Origin: Jejuia algarum
GTDB lineage: Bacteria > Bacteroidota > Bacteroidia > Flavobacteriales > Flavobacteriaceae
Direction of reading: 5' to 3'
NCBI GenBank assembly: GCA_947495775.1
Contig: CANMAQ010000015.1
Location: forward strand, 68,307 to 132,306
DNA: 64,000 bases
This document shows, piece after piece, positions 1 to 8,609 of the stretch. The position numbers and the translations under genes are program-made. Below the pieces are notes generated by a model, which saw only the letters and a list, made by a program, of their open reading frames with translations, was not told the origin of the DNA and made no database searches. Position 1 is the first letter of the stretch, and each line of letters starts with the position of its first letter.

Positions 1-2
1 TA

Positions 3-728
3 AGTACTTTTAAGGCTTATAAGGAGGTGTTTTACCATTCTTTTGTGAATTGCTTGCCAGATAACGTAACTGTAGATTTACAATTTCACCACCATAATGT
101 CAAGAATTTCAAATCAATGTTAGATGTTGATAATGGCAAGTATTACAAATATGTCGTTATGGGATTCGATCATCCAGAAGTTGAATGTGCATTGTCTAAA
201 ATAGATAAGAAACGCCTGTTACTTATCGATTGGAAAGCCAATTTGGATGATGTGAAAAATTATGTATTTCAAGATTTTGGTGCGTCTTTTGGTAATTGTC
301 TAGAAGAAGCCTTGTACCGTTTTAAAAAATACGAATCCTTAACGTTTATCTATCCGCCGTTTTCCTATCATCCTTATGAGAGTGTCTCACATTTTAAACA
401 ATTCTGTGCGTTGCATAATTTAGAACATGATGTCTTTGAGAACTCAGATCATTTTATGATTGAAAAAGGAAAGGCATATATTACTGTAAACGATCGTATG
501 TTGTATAAGTTATTGAGTAAATGTAAAGCTAAAGGTTATGAATTGGGTAAAGATATAGGTGTGTTGTCTTATAACGACACCCCTTTAAAAGAATTTACAT
601 ATAAGGGAATCTCTGTGGTGTCGGTAGATTTTACCGAGTTTGGTGCTAAGGCAGCAGAATTTGTAACCTCTACAGAGCCCGTACGGAAGTATTTAACAAC
701 GAAATTGATATTACGAGATTCCTTATAA
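3..728 (+). CDS. GntR-family regulator, C-terminal ligand domain (5' truncated)
   Basis: The frame is open to the left edge of the window, so this is the C-terminal part of a longer protein; the GTG at 27 is not its start. About 240 residues align by eye with the C-terminal two thirds of the complete GntR regulator at 48895-49932: both share a tyrosine-rich FIYPP/LVYPK segment, a [DE]LYIT-like strand, and the end motif GKDIGVLSYNDTPLKE. That region has the look of a LacI-type periplasmic-binding fold placed behind a GntR winged helix, an architecture common for sugar-responsive repressors in Bacteroidota. The N-terminal winged helix lies outside the window. It sits upstream of and in the same direction as the uronate operon, so it is the obvious candidate regulator of that operon, but this is inferred from position only. 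Confidence 0.8.
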   Translation, partial: STFKAYKEVFYHSFVNCLPDNVTVDLQFHHHNVKNFKSMLDVDNGKYYKYVVMGFDHPEVECALSKIDKKRLLLIDWKANLDDVKNYVFQDFGASFGNCLEEALYRFKKYESLTFIYPPFSYHPYESVSHFKQFCALHNLEHDVFENSDHFMIEKGKAYITVNDRMLYKLLSKCKAKGYELGKDIGVLSYNDTPLKEFTYKGISVVSVDFTEFGAKAAEFVTSTEPVRKYLTTKLILRDSL

Positions 729-950
729 TAAGGCTCTCGAAAACGTTGTGATGTGTGTTTGTGTTTTAAATAGGTATAGTTTACAGCCTTGATTCAAAAT
801 GTCAATATTTTCTATACTGTACGCTGCATTAATTATATCGCATTGGGTTTAAAATGAGTGGATTTAATGACGTGTATAATCTAAGAAGCGTTGTCGATAA
901 CTTCGTATAAATAATCGTTTAATAGTTTTATTTCTTTTTGTTTAAAAGTT

Positions 951-958
951 TACTTTTG
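951..958 (+). promoter_or_regulatory. Candidate -7 promoter element TACTTTTG
   Basis: Exact match to the Bacteroidota -7 consensus TAnnTTTG. No TTG is found at the ideal 19-bp distance upstream, so the -33 half is missing or weak. It is the best promoter candidate seen for the uronate operon. Confidence 0.35.
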
Positions 959-1162
959 TCAAAGAATCAGGATAGAGCAGGACGGCTCGAAAGTGTGACT
1001 GCTTTATATTTGTTAGCAGCGCTTTTTTAGATAAAAGACTGTTTTTGATACCGTTTAGATACGGAGATGTAGATATGGCGTATGAATGTCACATTTTAGC
1101 ATGTCACATAGGATACAAAAACAGGAGTAGTTTAGTACATTTTTTGTGAATTGGGTTTGCCG

Positions 1163-1205
1163 TTACATTTTAATACAGTTGTTTTACTGCATTAGAAAAT
1201 GTAAT
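1163..1205. repeat. Imperfect inverted repeat (stem-loop or operator pair)
   Basis: The left arm from 1163 (TTACATTTTAATACAG) is nearly complementary to the right arm ending at 1205 (CTGCATTAGAAAATGTAA). It contains two of the four ACTGTATTAAAAT-like motifs in opposite orientation. It could be a pair of regulator-binding half sites or an RNA hairpin in the operon leader. Confidence 0.45.
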
Positions 1206-1331
1206 GTTATGAAAGGTATAAACCAGTGTGTACTGGTGTATTAAAATCCCTAGATATTTGTGTTTAGAGCGCACCAAAACGATGTACTGTATTAAAATAA
1301 AAAGAGATTATAAAACTAAATAATTAACTTG

Positions 1332-2159
1332 ATGAGTAAAACAATTGTAGTTACAGGTGCCGGTGGTGTACTATGTAGCACGCTAGCAGAAGCTTTAGCA
1401 AAAGAGGGACATAAGATCGCTCTATTAGATTTAAATAAAGACGCCGCAATAGCAGCAGCAGATAAAATTAATGAAGCAGGAGGAACTGCTATTGGCGTTA
1501 AAGCTAATGTTTTAGAAAAAGACTCTTTAGTAGCAGCAAAAGAAGAGGTAAATGCAGCTTTTGGAAAATGTGATATTTTATTAAACGGGGCAGGAGGAAA
1601 CCACCCACTAGGTACAACAAGCAACCCATTTTTAGAAGCCAAAGATCTTTTAGATAAAACGGAAGGTTTTAAAACTTTTTTCGATTTAGATCCTACAGGC
1701 ATTCAGTTTGTATTTAACTTAAACTTTATAGGGACATTATTGCCAACTCAAGTTTTTGCCGAAGATATGGTAGGTAGAGAAGGGTGTAGTATTTTAAATG
1801 TATCTTCAATGAATGCATTTACACCATTAACAAAAATACCAGCATATAGTGGTGCAAAAGCAGCAGTATCTAATTTTACACAATGGCTAGCTGTACACTT
1901 TTCAAAAGTTGGTATCCGTGTAAACGCATTAGCACCAGGCTTCTTTTTAACAGAACAAAACAGAACCCTATTAACGAATACTGATGGTAGTTTGACACCT
2001 CGTGGTAATCAAATTATAGACCAAACTCCAATGGGTAAATTTGGAGAGCCAGAAGATTTAGTAGGAACGACATTATGGTTGTGTGGAGAAGGCGCATCTT
2101 TCGTAACAGGTGTTGTAGTGCCAATCGATGGTGGTTTTAGTGCTTACAGTGGTGTTTAA
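1332..2159 (+). CDS. SDR-family D-mannonate oxidoreductase (fructuronate reductase)
   Basis: Short-chain dehydrogenase of about 275 residues. A Rossmann motif TGAGGVLC lies near residue 10, an acidic LLDLN end of strand 2 near residue 35 suggests NAD preference, and the catalytic Ser (NVSSMN) and YSGAK (YxxxK) sit near residues 155-175. In Bacteroidota uronate operons this SDR type replaces the classical UxuB and reduces D-fructuronate to D-mannonate, feeding UxuA. That role is inferred from its place beside uxuA and uxaC; the sequence itself only proves an SDR. The ATG at 1332 is chosen over the in-frame TTG at 1329. First gene of a ten-gene operon; 21 bp separate it from the next gene. Confidence 0.75.
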   Translation: MSKTIVVTGAGGVLCSTLAEALAKEGHKIALLDLNKDAAIAAADKINEAGGTAIGVKANVLEKDSLVAAKEEVNAAFGKCDILLNGAGGNHPLGTTSNPFLEAKDLLDKTEGFKTFFDLDPTGIQFVFNLNFIGTLLPTQVFAEDMVGREGCSILNVSSMNAFTPLTKIPAYSGAKAAVSNFTQWLAVHFSKVGIRVNALAPGFFLTEQNRTLLTNTDGSLTPRGNQIIDQTPMGKFGEPEDLVGTTLWLCGEGASFVTGVVVPIDGGFSAYSGV

Positions 2160-2180
2160 TACATAAATAATTGTACAAAT

Positions 2181-3149
2181 TTGGGAACATCTGCCATTAC
2201 TTGGGGAATTATAGGTTGCGGAGACGTGGCAGAGCTTAAAAGTGGCCCTGCTTTTCAAAAATGTAAGCATTCAAAATTAGTAGCCGTAATGCGAAGAGAT
2301 GCCCGTTTAGCAGAAGACTTTGCAAAACGGCACAACGTGCCTTTGTGGTATAGTGATGCGCGTTTACTTTTAGAAAACGACACTATAAACGCTGTTTATA
2401 TTGCGACACCTCCAGCTACGCATTTAGAATATGCCTTACAAGCTTTAAAAGCAGGTAAGGATGTTTATATTGAAAAACCTATGGTGCTTTCTAATACAGA
2501 GGCTGCAGCATTAGAAGCCGCTGTTACTAACAGTTCTCAAAAATTAGTTGTGGCACATTATAGGCGTTTTCTGCCTATTTATCTTAAGGTGAAAACCCTT
2601 TTAGATACAGGTGCCATAGGAGCTGTAAAATATGCAGATATTACCTTTTTACAACCTTTCGATTTTAATTCTAAAGCCACGTGGCGGTTAGATAAAGCCG
2701 TTTCAGGAGGCGGGTATTTTCATGATATTGCTCCGCATCAAATCGATTTAATGCATCATTTTTTTGGAGCATACCACACCGCCAAGGGAATAGCGGTAAA
2801 TCAATCAGGGATTAATAGCGTAGACGATACTGTTAATGGCATCATTAATTTTAAAAATGGCGTACAATTTAGAGGTATTTGGTCTTTTGCAATTCCCAAA
2901 TACCTCCAAGAAGATAAATGCGTTATTTATGGCGAAAAAGGGACACTCGCATTTTCCTTTTATGAAGAAGAACTGACCTTAAGTATAGGAAACGATACGT
3001 CGGTTTTTAATTTCGAAAACCCAGAAAACATACAACAACCTTTAATACAAGAAACCGTAAATTATTTCCTAGGAAAGCGCGACAACCCTTGCCCAGTAGA
3101 GGCAGGTGTTCGAGTTACAGCCCTTATGGAATCGTTTACTAACACATAA
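2181..3149 (+). CDS. Gfo/Idh/MocA-family oxidoreductase
   Basis: 322 residues. An N-terminal Rossmann fold shows WGIIGCGDVAELKSGPAF, followed by YIATPP and the family hallmark YIEKPM around residue 95 with the active-site lysine. The C-terminal half has GGGYFHDIAPHQIDL, the region that normally carries the catalytic histidine. These NAD(P)-dependent enzymes oxidise or reduce sugars, inositols or sugar acids. The substrate cannot be read from the sequence; its place between the mannonate SDR and uxuA suggests a sugar acid or an unusual uronate. The start is a TTG (M-GTSAITWG); no in-frame ATG lies close upstream. Only 9 bp separate it from uxuA. Confidence 0.8.
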   Translation: MGTSAITWGIIGCGDVAELKSGPAFQKCKHSKLVAVMRRDARLAEDFAKRHNVPLWYSDARLLLENDTINAVYIATPPATHLEYALQALKAGKDVYIEKPMVLSNTEAAALEAAVTNSSQKLVVAHYRRFLPIYLKVKTLLDTGAIGAVKYADITFLQPFDFNSKATWRLDKAVSGGGYFHDIAPHQIDLMHHFFGAYHTAKGIAVNQSGINSVDDTVNGIINFKNGVQFRGIWSFAIPKYLQEDKCVIYGEKGTLAFSFYEEELTLSIGNDTSVFNFENPENIQQPLIQETVNYFLGKRDNPCPVEAGVRVTALMESFTNT

Positions 3150-3158
3150 TTTATACAC

Positions 3159-4334
3159 ATGGAACAAACATGGAGATGGTACGGGCCTAACGACCCAGTA
3201 TCTTTATCAGATGTAAAACAAGCAGGAGCAACAGGCGTTGTCTCTGCACTACACCATATTCCAAACGGAGAAGTATGGACTGTAGAAGACATACAAAAAC
3301 GAAAACATACTATTGAAAGCGCTGGTTTAACATGGAGTGTTGTGGAAAGTATTCCAGTACACGAAAATATAAAAACCCGCTCTGGCGATTTTAAAACCTA
3401 CATAGAAAGGTATAAAGAAAGTATTGCCAACTTAGCAAAATGTGGTATTACTATTGTATGTTATAATTTTATGCCTGTTTTAGATTGGACACGTACAGAT
3501 TTAGCATTTAAAGTAGAAGATGGATCGGAAGCCTTACGTTTCGATGTAACAGCATTTGCAGCGTTTGAGTTGTTTTTATTAAAACGACCAGGTGCAAAAG
3601 AGGCCTACTCTGATGCGCAGCAAAAAGCAGCTAAAGTGTATATTGATGGACTTTCTGAAGATGAAAAAAAGAAACTGGTAAATAATATTATCGCAGGCTT
3701 ACCAGGCGCAGAAGAAGGCTATACTTTAGAGCAGTTTCAAACAATTTTAGATACTTATAAAGACATAGATGCACAAGCATTACGTGACAATTTAGTAGCG
3801 TTTCTAAAAGAAATTATACCTGTAGCCTCGCAAAACGAGGTGTTAATGTGTATCCACCCAGACGACCCACCATATCCAATTTTAGGATTGCCAAGAGTTG
3901 TCAGTACAGAAGCAGATTATGCATATTTGTTCGATAATGTGCCAGATCGTGCCAATGGAATTACATTTTGTACAGGATCGTTAGGTGTTAGAGAAGATAA
4001 CGACTTAGTGGGGATTTTTGAACGTTTTGCAGATCGTGCGCATTTCTTACATTTGCGTAGTACGAAGCGTGATGAGGAAGGAAACTTTTACGAAGCCGAT
4101 CATTTAGATGGAGATGTAGACATGTATGCTGTTGTAAAAGCAATTCTTATTGAAGAAAAAAGACGAAAAGCAGCAGGTATGGCAGATTATGCAATACCAG
4201 TACGTCCAGATCACGGACACCAAATGCTAGACGATTTACATAAAAAAACCAACCCAGGCTATTCTGGAATAGGCCGTTTAAGAGGTTTAGCAGAATTAAG
4301 AGGATTAGAATACGGTTTAAAACATACACTATAA
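3159..4334 (+). CDS. uxuA: Mannonate dehydratase UxuA
   Basis: 391 residues, the normal length for UxuA. It opens MEQTWRWYGPNDPVSL, and the family signature segments YNFMPVLDWTRTDL (about 105) and IHPDDPPYPILGLPR (about 230) are present, as is RPDHGHQML near the C-terminus. The enzyme is a divalent-metal TIM barrel that dehydrates D-mannonate to 2-keto-3-deoxy-D-gluconate (KDG) in the cytoplasm. It receives mannonate from the SDR at the start of the operon and delivers KDG to KdgK, encoded at 44.6 kb. ATG start with a 9-bp gap from the previous gene; 19 bp to kduI. Confidence 0.95.
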   Translation: MEQTWRWYGPNDPVSLSDVKQAGATGVVSALHHIPNGEVWTVEDIQKRKHTIESAGLTWSVVESIPVHENIKTRSGDFKTYIERYKESIANLAKCGITIVCYNFMPVLDWTRTDLAFKVEDGSEALRFDVTAFAAFELFLLKRPGAKEAYSDAQQKAAKVYIDGLSEDEKKKLVNNIIAGLPGAEEGYTLEQFQTILDTYKDIDAQALRDNLVAFLKEIIPVASQNEVLMCIHPDDPPYPILGLPRVVSTEADYAYLFDNVPDRANGITFCTGSLGVREDNDLVGIFERFADRAHFLHLRSTKRDEEGNFYEADHLDGDVDMYAVVKAILIEEKRRKAAGMADYAIPVRPDHGHQMLDDLHKKTNPGYSGIGRLRGLAELRGLEYGLKHTL

Positions 4335-4353
4335 AACTAACATAACTTTAGCC

Positions 4354-5196
4354 ATGAGTACACATTACGAAACAAGATACGCGTCAAGTCCACAGGCAGT
4401 TAAGGCTTACGATACACAACAATTACGAGATGAGTTTTTAATAGACAACTTAATGCAAGAAGACCAATTGGTTTTGGTATACACGCATTATGACAGATAT
4501 ATGGCAGGTTCTGCCGTTCCTGTAGCAGGTCCAGTAGCCTTAGATACTATAGATCCTCTTAAGTCTAGTTATTTTTTAGAGCGTAGAGAACTAGGTATTA
4601 TAAACGTAGGCGGCGACGGTACTGTAGAGGTAGATGGCGAAACGTATGCACTTACATTAAAAGATGCACTTTACATTGGTAGTGGTGCTAAAAATGTTGT
4701 GTTTAAAAGTGATGATGCTAAAAACCCTGCAAAATTTTATTTAAATTCTGCACCAGCACATCAACATTTTCCAACTAAAAAGGTAAGTAAAGCAGAAGCT
4801 AATAAGATAGAGTTGGGGTCTTTAGAGACTGCAAATCACCGTACAGTAAACCAACAAATTATTGGAGGTATTGTAGAGACCTGCCAACTGCAAATGGGAA
4901 TGACAGAGCTTAAAACAGGAAGTGTATGGAATACCATGCCAGCGCACGTACATGACCGTAGAATGGAAATCTATTACTACTTAGATATTCCTCAAGACCA
5001 AGCCGTATGTCATTTTATGGGACAACCGCAAGAGACACGTCATATATGGATGCAAAACCATCAAGCGGTAATTTCACCACCATGGTCTATCCACTCTGGT
5101 TCAGGAACATCAAACTATACTTTTATTTGGGGTATGGCAGGAGAAAACTTAGACTACGGCGATATGGATGTTGCTAAAATAACAGATTTACGATAA
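4354..5196 (+). CDS. kduI: 5-dehydro-4-deoxy-D-glucuronate isomerase KduI
   Basis: 280 residues, standard KduI length. The cupin metal site is visible as NTMPAHVHDRRMEIYYY around residue 195, with a later histidine in PPWSIHSGSGTSNYTFIWGMAGEN. KduI isomerises 5-keto-4-deoxyuronate, the spontaneous product of unsaturated uronates released by polysaccharide lyases and unsaturated glycuronyl hydrolases, to 3-deoxy-D-glycero-2,5-hexodiulosonate. Its partner KduD follows after 3 bp. Its presence means the cell handles lyase-generated unsaturated uronates, not only free glucuronate. Confidence 0.95.
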   Translation: MSTHYETRYASSPQAVKAYDTQQLRDEFLIDNLMQEDQLVLVYTHYDRYMAGSAVPVAGPVALDTIDPLKSSYFLERRELGIINVGGDGTVEVDGETYALTLKDALYIGSGAKNVVFKSDDAKNPAKFYLNSAPAHQHFPTKKVSKAEANKIELGSLETANHRTVNQQIIGGIVETCQLQMGMTELKTGSVWNTMPAHVHDRRMEIYYYLDIPQDQAVCHFMGQPQETRHIWMQNHQAVISPPWSIHSGSGTSNYTFIWGMAGENLDYGDMDVAKITDLR

Positions 5197-5199
5197 GGT

Positions 5200-5994
5200 A
5201 TGAGTATAGCATTATTTGATGTAAAAGGCAAAGTAGCCTTAGTTACAGGCAGTACACATGGCTTAGGCATGTCTATGGCTAGAGGCTTAGGTTTAGCAGG
5301 CGCAACCATTATTGTAAATGGAAACTCGTCTCAAGAGAAAATAGACAAAGCTGTTGCTCAGTATAAAAGTGAAGGCATTACAGCTCATGGTTACAAGTTT
5401 AATGTAACTAATGAAGCCGAAGTAAGCACTGCTATTTCTAAAATAGAAGCAGAAGTGGGGACTATTGATATTTTAATTAACAATGCGGGGATTATAAAAA
5501 GAACACCGCTTGTTGAGATGGAAGTTGCCGATTTTAAAGAGGTTATAGACGTAGATTTAGTGAGTCCTTTTATCGTCTCTAAACATGTTGTAAAAGGCAT
5601 GATAGAACGAAAAGCTGGTAAAATCATTAACATCTGTTCAATGATGAGTGAACTTGGTCGTAACAGCGTAGGTGCTTATGCCGCAGCCAAAGGTGGGTTA
5701 AAAATGTTAACTCAAAATATGGCTACAGAATGGGCAAAGCACAATATACAAGTAAATGGTATTGGTCCGGGGTATTTTGCAACATCGCAAACCGCTCCAA
5801 TACGTGTAGATGGCCACCCGTTTAATGATTTTATTGTAAATAGAACACCAGCAGCTAAATGGGGAGACCCAGACGATTTAGCAGGTGCAGCAATATTCTT
5901 AGCGTCTAAAGCCAGCGACTTTGTAAACGGACATATCGTTTACGTAGACGGTGGGATATTAGCAACTATAGGAAAACCATCTAACGAAGACTAA
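5200..5994 (+). CDS. kduD: 2-dehydro-3-deoxy-D-gluconate 5-dehydrogenase KduD
   Basis: 264-residue SDR. The TGSTHGLGMSMARGL nucleotide-binding loop is near residue 17, LINNAG near 95, catalytic Ser in NICSMMSELGRNS and YAAAKGG near 160. The C-terminal end is typical (FVNGHIVYVDGG). It reduces 2,5-diketo-3-deoxygluconate with NADH to KDG, directly after KduI. The two genes are 3 bp apart, as expected for coupled expression. It differs clearly from the first SDR of the operon in its cofactor loop and substrate loop. Confidence 0.92.
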   Translation: MSIALFDVKGKVALVTGSTHGLGMSMARGLGLAGATIIVNGNSSQEKIDKAVAQYKSEGITAHGYKFNVTNEAEVSTAISKIEAEVGTIDILINNAGIIKRTPLVEMEVADFKEVIDVDLVSPFIVSKHVVKGMIERKAGKIINICSMMSELGRNSVGAYAAAKGGLKMLTQNMATEWAKHNIQVNGIGPGYFATSQTAPIRVDGHPFNDFIVNRTPAAKWGDPDDLAGAAIFLASKASDFVNGHIVYVDGGILATIGKPSNED

Positions 5995-5997
5995 ACT

Positions 5998-7179
5998 ATG
6001 AAACATTCACTTTTTTATACCGCTTTGGTTGCTTTAACACTTTTTACAAGCTGTAAAGGCACACCACCCAAGGCTATTATTAGCATAAAAAATCCTTTAG
6101 ATAGTGCACGCCAGCTTGAGACAGTAGAGGTAAAGATTTCAGACTTAAAGTTAAGTCCAGAAGACGTTATTGCCGATTTATCTGTTCAAGATGTAGCCAC
6201 AAAAGCCATTTTAGTATCCCAATTGGTCGACGAAGATCAAGATGGTACTGCCGATGTATTGTTGTTTCAACCAGAACTTGAGCCTAATGCAACAAAAGCA
6301 TATGCTTTGGTAAAAGTACCAGCTTCAGAACAACCAAAAGTTACCGAATATTGTTATTCTCGATTTGTACCAGAACGTACAGACGATTATGCTTGGGAAA
6401 ACAATAAAGTAGGCTTTAGAACTTTTGGGCCTGTAGCACAACAAATGATAGAAGAAGGCGTTAAAGGAGGCACCCTGTCTAGTGGTATTGATGCGTGGTT
6501 AAAACGTGTGGAGTATCCCATAATAAACAAGTGGTATAAAAAAGCTGAAACAGAAAAAGGAGCGTATCATAAAGACACAGGTGAAGGTTTAGACAACTTT
6601 CATGTGGGTGTAAGTAGAGGTGTTGGTGGTATTGCTGTAAAAGCAGATACAACGTATTATGTGTCTAAAAATTTTACAGCATGGAAAACCATAACTACAG
6701 GGCCTTTAAGAACCAGTTTTGTTTTAGAGTATGCTAATTGGGATGCTAAAGGGAAAACAATTTCTGAAACCAAACACATTGCTTTAGATTACGGAAGTAA
6801 CCTGTCGCGTTTTGAAATAGAAGTATCTGGAACAGATACCATTCATGCAGGCTTAACATTACATGAAAAAGATGGTACGCATACCATTAATAAAGCTTCT
6901 GGTTGGGTGTCGTATTGGGAGCCACATGACGATTCCGAATTAGGAACAGCCATTATAGTACCAAACGGTAATTTAATATCAGGTGTACTTTACGATACGC
7001 CATTAAAAGATAAGAGTAACGTATTTGCTCAAATTAAAGTAGAAAATAATAAAGCTGTGTATTATGCAGGATTCGGATGGAAAAAAGCAAACGAATTTAC
7101 GACCAAAGCAGCATGGGAAGAGTACTTAGCATCTTTCGCAACAAAATTAAATAATCCTTTAGTTGTTACAATCAACTAA
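5998..7179 (+). CDS. DUF4861-like lipoprotein
   Basis: 393 residues beginning with a lipoprotein signal ending LFTSC (Cys near residue 19), so it is likely anchored in a periplasm-facing or outer membrane. The body has an N-terminal beta-rich segment with a DEDQDGTADVLLFQ acidic loop, then YCYSRFVPERTDDYAWENNKVGFRTFGP and many aromatic beta strands, ending with a GWKKA segment. This matches what I remember of the DUF4861 family found in Bacteroidota polysaccharide loci; its biochemical function is not known to me. Its place between kduD and uxaC suggests work on uronate-containing oligosaccharides before transport. Gaps of 3 and 8 bp tie it to the operon. Confidence 0.65.
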   Translation: MKHSLFYTALVALTLFTSCKGTPPKAIISIKNPLDSARQLETVEVKISDLKLSPEDVIADLSVQDVATKAILVSQLVDEDQDGTADVLLFQPELEPNATKAYALVKVPASEQPKVTEYCYSRFVPERTDDYAWENNKVGFRTFGPVAQQMIEEGVKGGTLSSGIDAWLKRVEYPIINKWYKKAETEKGAYHKDTGEGLDNFHVGVSRGVGGIAVKADTTYYVSKNFTAWKTITTGPLRTSFVLEYANWDAKGKTISETKHIALDYGSNLSRFEIEVSGTDTIHAGLTLHEKDGTHTINKASGWVSYWEPHDDSELGTAIIVPNGNLISGVLYDTPLKDKSNVFAQIKVENNKAVYYAGFGWKKANEFTTKAAWEEYLASFATKLNNPLVVTIN

Positions 7180-7187
7180 ACCATACT

Positions 7188-8597
7188 ATGAACGCAACAC
7201 ATTTTATTTCAGACAATTTTGTGTTACAGTCTGATATCGCAGAAACACTTTACCATACCTATGCTAAAGATCTGCCTATAATTGATTATCATAATCACCT
7301 TTCTCCAGAACAAATAGCAGCCAACAAGCCTGTTAAAAACATAACAGATGCTTGGTTAAATGGAGACCATTATAAATGGCGAGCCATGCGTGCTAATGGT
7401 ATAGACGAATCTTATATTACAGGTGCTAATACCTCTAAAAAAGACAAGTTTTTAAAGTGGGCAGAAACGGTGCCTTATACCTTAAGAAACCCATTATTTC
7501 ACTGGACCCATTTAGAGTTGAAACGTTATTTTGGAATTGATGAAATCTTACAACCATCTACAGCAGATGCGATTTACGATCAAATCAATACCATCTTAGA
7601 AAATAAGACGCCAGCGCAACTGTTAGAACATTTAAAAGTTGAGGTGGTGTGCACAACAGACGACCCTATAGATAGTTTAGAACATCATAAAGCAATAAAA
7701 GCTTTGGGAATTTACACGAAAGTGTTTCCAACGTTTCGTCCAGATGCCTTATTGCTTGTAGATAAAGACAGTTTTCCAGAATATATCGGGAAATTAGCGG
7801 CTTGTTCTGGGGTAGCAATTGCTACTTTAGAAGATCTAGTTGAAGCCATTTCAGCTAGAATTGATTATTTTCATGAACAAGGCTGTCGATTGTCAGACTA
7901 TGGATTAGAAGAAATTTATGCTTCAGAATTTACAGAAGCAGCTGTAGATGCTATTTTTAAAAAGCGACTTTCTGGCGCAGTACTTACTGCAGAAGAAGCT
8001 ACAGAATTTGCATCTTGTATTTTAAATACACTTTGTAAATTGTATCACGCCAAGGGGTGGACACAGCAATTTCATATTGGAGCTATTCGCAATAACAATA
8101 GCCGATTATTAGAACAAATTGGTCTAGATGCTGGTGTAGATTCTATTGGAGATTTCCCAGCAGCAAAAGCCATGTCTAAATTGTTTAACAGCTTAGACCG
8201 CTCTAGTCAATTAGCCAAAACAATCAGTTATAACTTAAACCCATCTCAAAACGAAGTGTTTGCAACGATGATGGGTAATTATAGTGAAGCTAATGTACCT
8301 GGTAAAATGCAATGGGGCTCAGGTTGGTGGTTTTTAGACCAAAAAGATGGTATGGAAAAGCAACTTAATTGTTTGTCTAACATGGGGCTATTAAGCCGTT
8401 TTGTAGGCATGTTAACCGATAGTAGAAGCTTCTTGTCATTTCCTAGACATGAATATTTTAGACGCATTTTATGCAACCTTATAGGTGAAGATGTAAAGCA
8501 AGGTTTAATTCCTAATGATATTGAATTTTTAGGGAAAATGGTGCAAGACATTTGTTACTACAATGCCAAAAATTATTTTGGTTTTAATATGAAATAA
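7188..8597 (+). CDS. uxaC: Glucuronate isomerase UxaC
   Basis: 469 residues, the usual UxaC length. The amidohydrolase-like metal motif appears as DYHNHLSPEQIAANK (about residue 32); further signatures are KWRAMRANGI, VCTTDDP, QFHIGAIRNNNSR (about 300) and the C-terminal QWGSGWWFLDQKDGM and SFPRHEYFRRILCN. It interconverts D-glucuronate with D-fructuronate, and D-galacturonate with D-tagaturonate. With the operon's SDR and UxuA it completes glucuronate -> fructuronate -> mannonate -> KDG. No UxaA/UxaB (altronate route) is in the window, so glucuronate is the better-supported substrate. Confidence 0.95.
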   Translation: MNATHFISDNFVLQSDIAETLYHTYAKDLPIIDYHNHLSPEQIAANKPVKNITDAWLNGDHYKWRAMRANGIDESYITGANTSKKDKFLKWAETVPYTLRNPLFHWTHLELKRYFGIDEILQPSTADAIYDQINTILENKTPAQLLEHLKVEVVCTTDDPIDSLEHHKAIKALGIYTKVFPTFRPDALLLVDKDSFPEYIGKLAACSGVAIATLEDLVEAISARIDYFHEQGCRLSDYGLEEIYASEFTEAAVDAIFKKRLSGAVLTAEEATEFASCILNTLCKLYHAKGWTQQFHIGAIRNNNSRLLEQIGLDAGVDSIGDFPAAKAMSKLFNSLDRSSQLAKTISYNLNPSQNEVFATMMGNYSEANVPGKMQWGSGWWFLDQKDGMEKQLNCLSNMGLLSRFVGMLTDSRSFLSFPRHEYFRRILCNLIGEDVKQGLIPNDIEFLGKMVQDICYYNAKNYFGFNMK

Positions 8598-8609
8598 ACA
8601 CAGAATATT

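Larger units (their letters stand above)
729..1331. promoter_or_regulatory. 600-bp regulatory region before the uronate operon
   Basis: No gene is seen here. The stretch holds a TACTTTTG -7 element at 951-958, a direct repeat ATGTCACAT at 1086-1094 and 1101-1109, four copies of a motif close to ACTGTATTAAAAT (1167-1179 inverted, 1186-1200, 1232-1247, 1286-1298), and a perfect inverted repeat ACCAGT-4 nt-ACTGGT at 1222-1237. If transcription starts just after 958 the operon has a leader of about 365 nt, longer than usual, leaving room for operators or RNA-level control. Confidence 0.5.
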
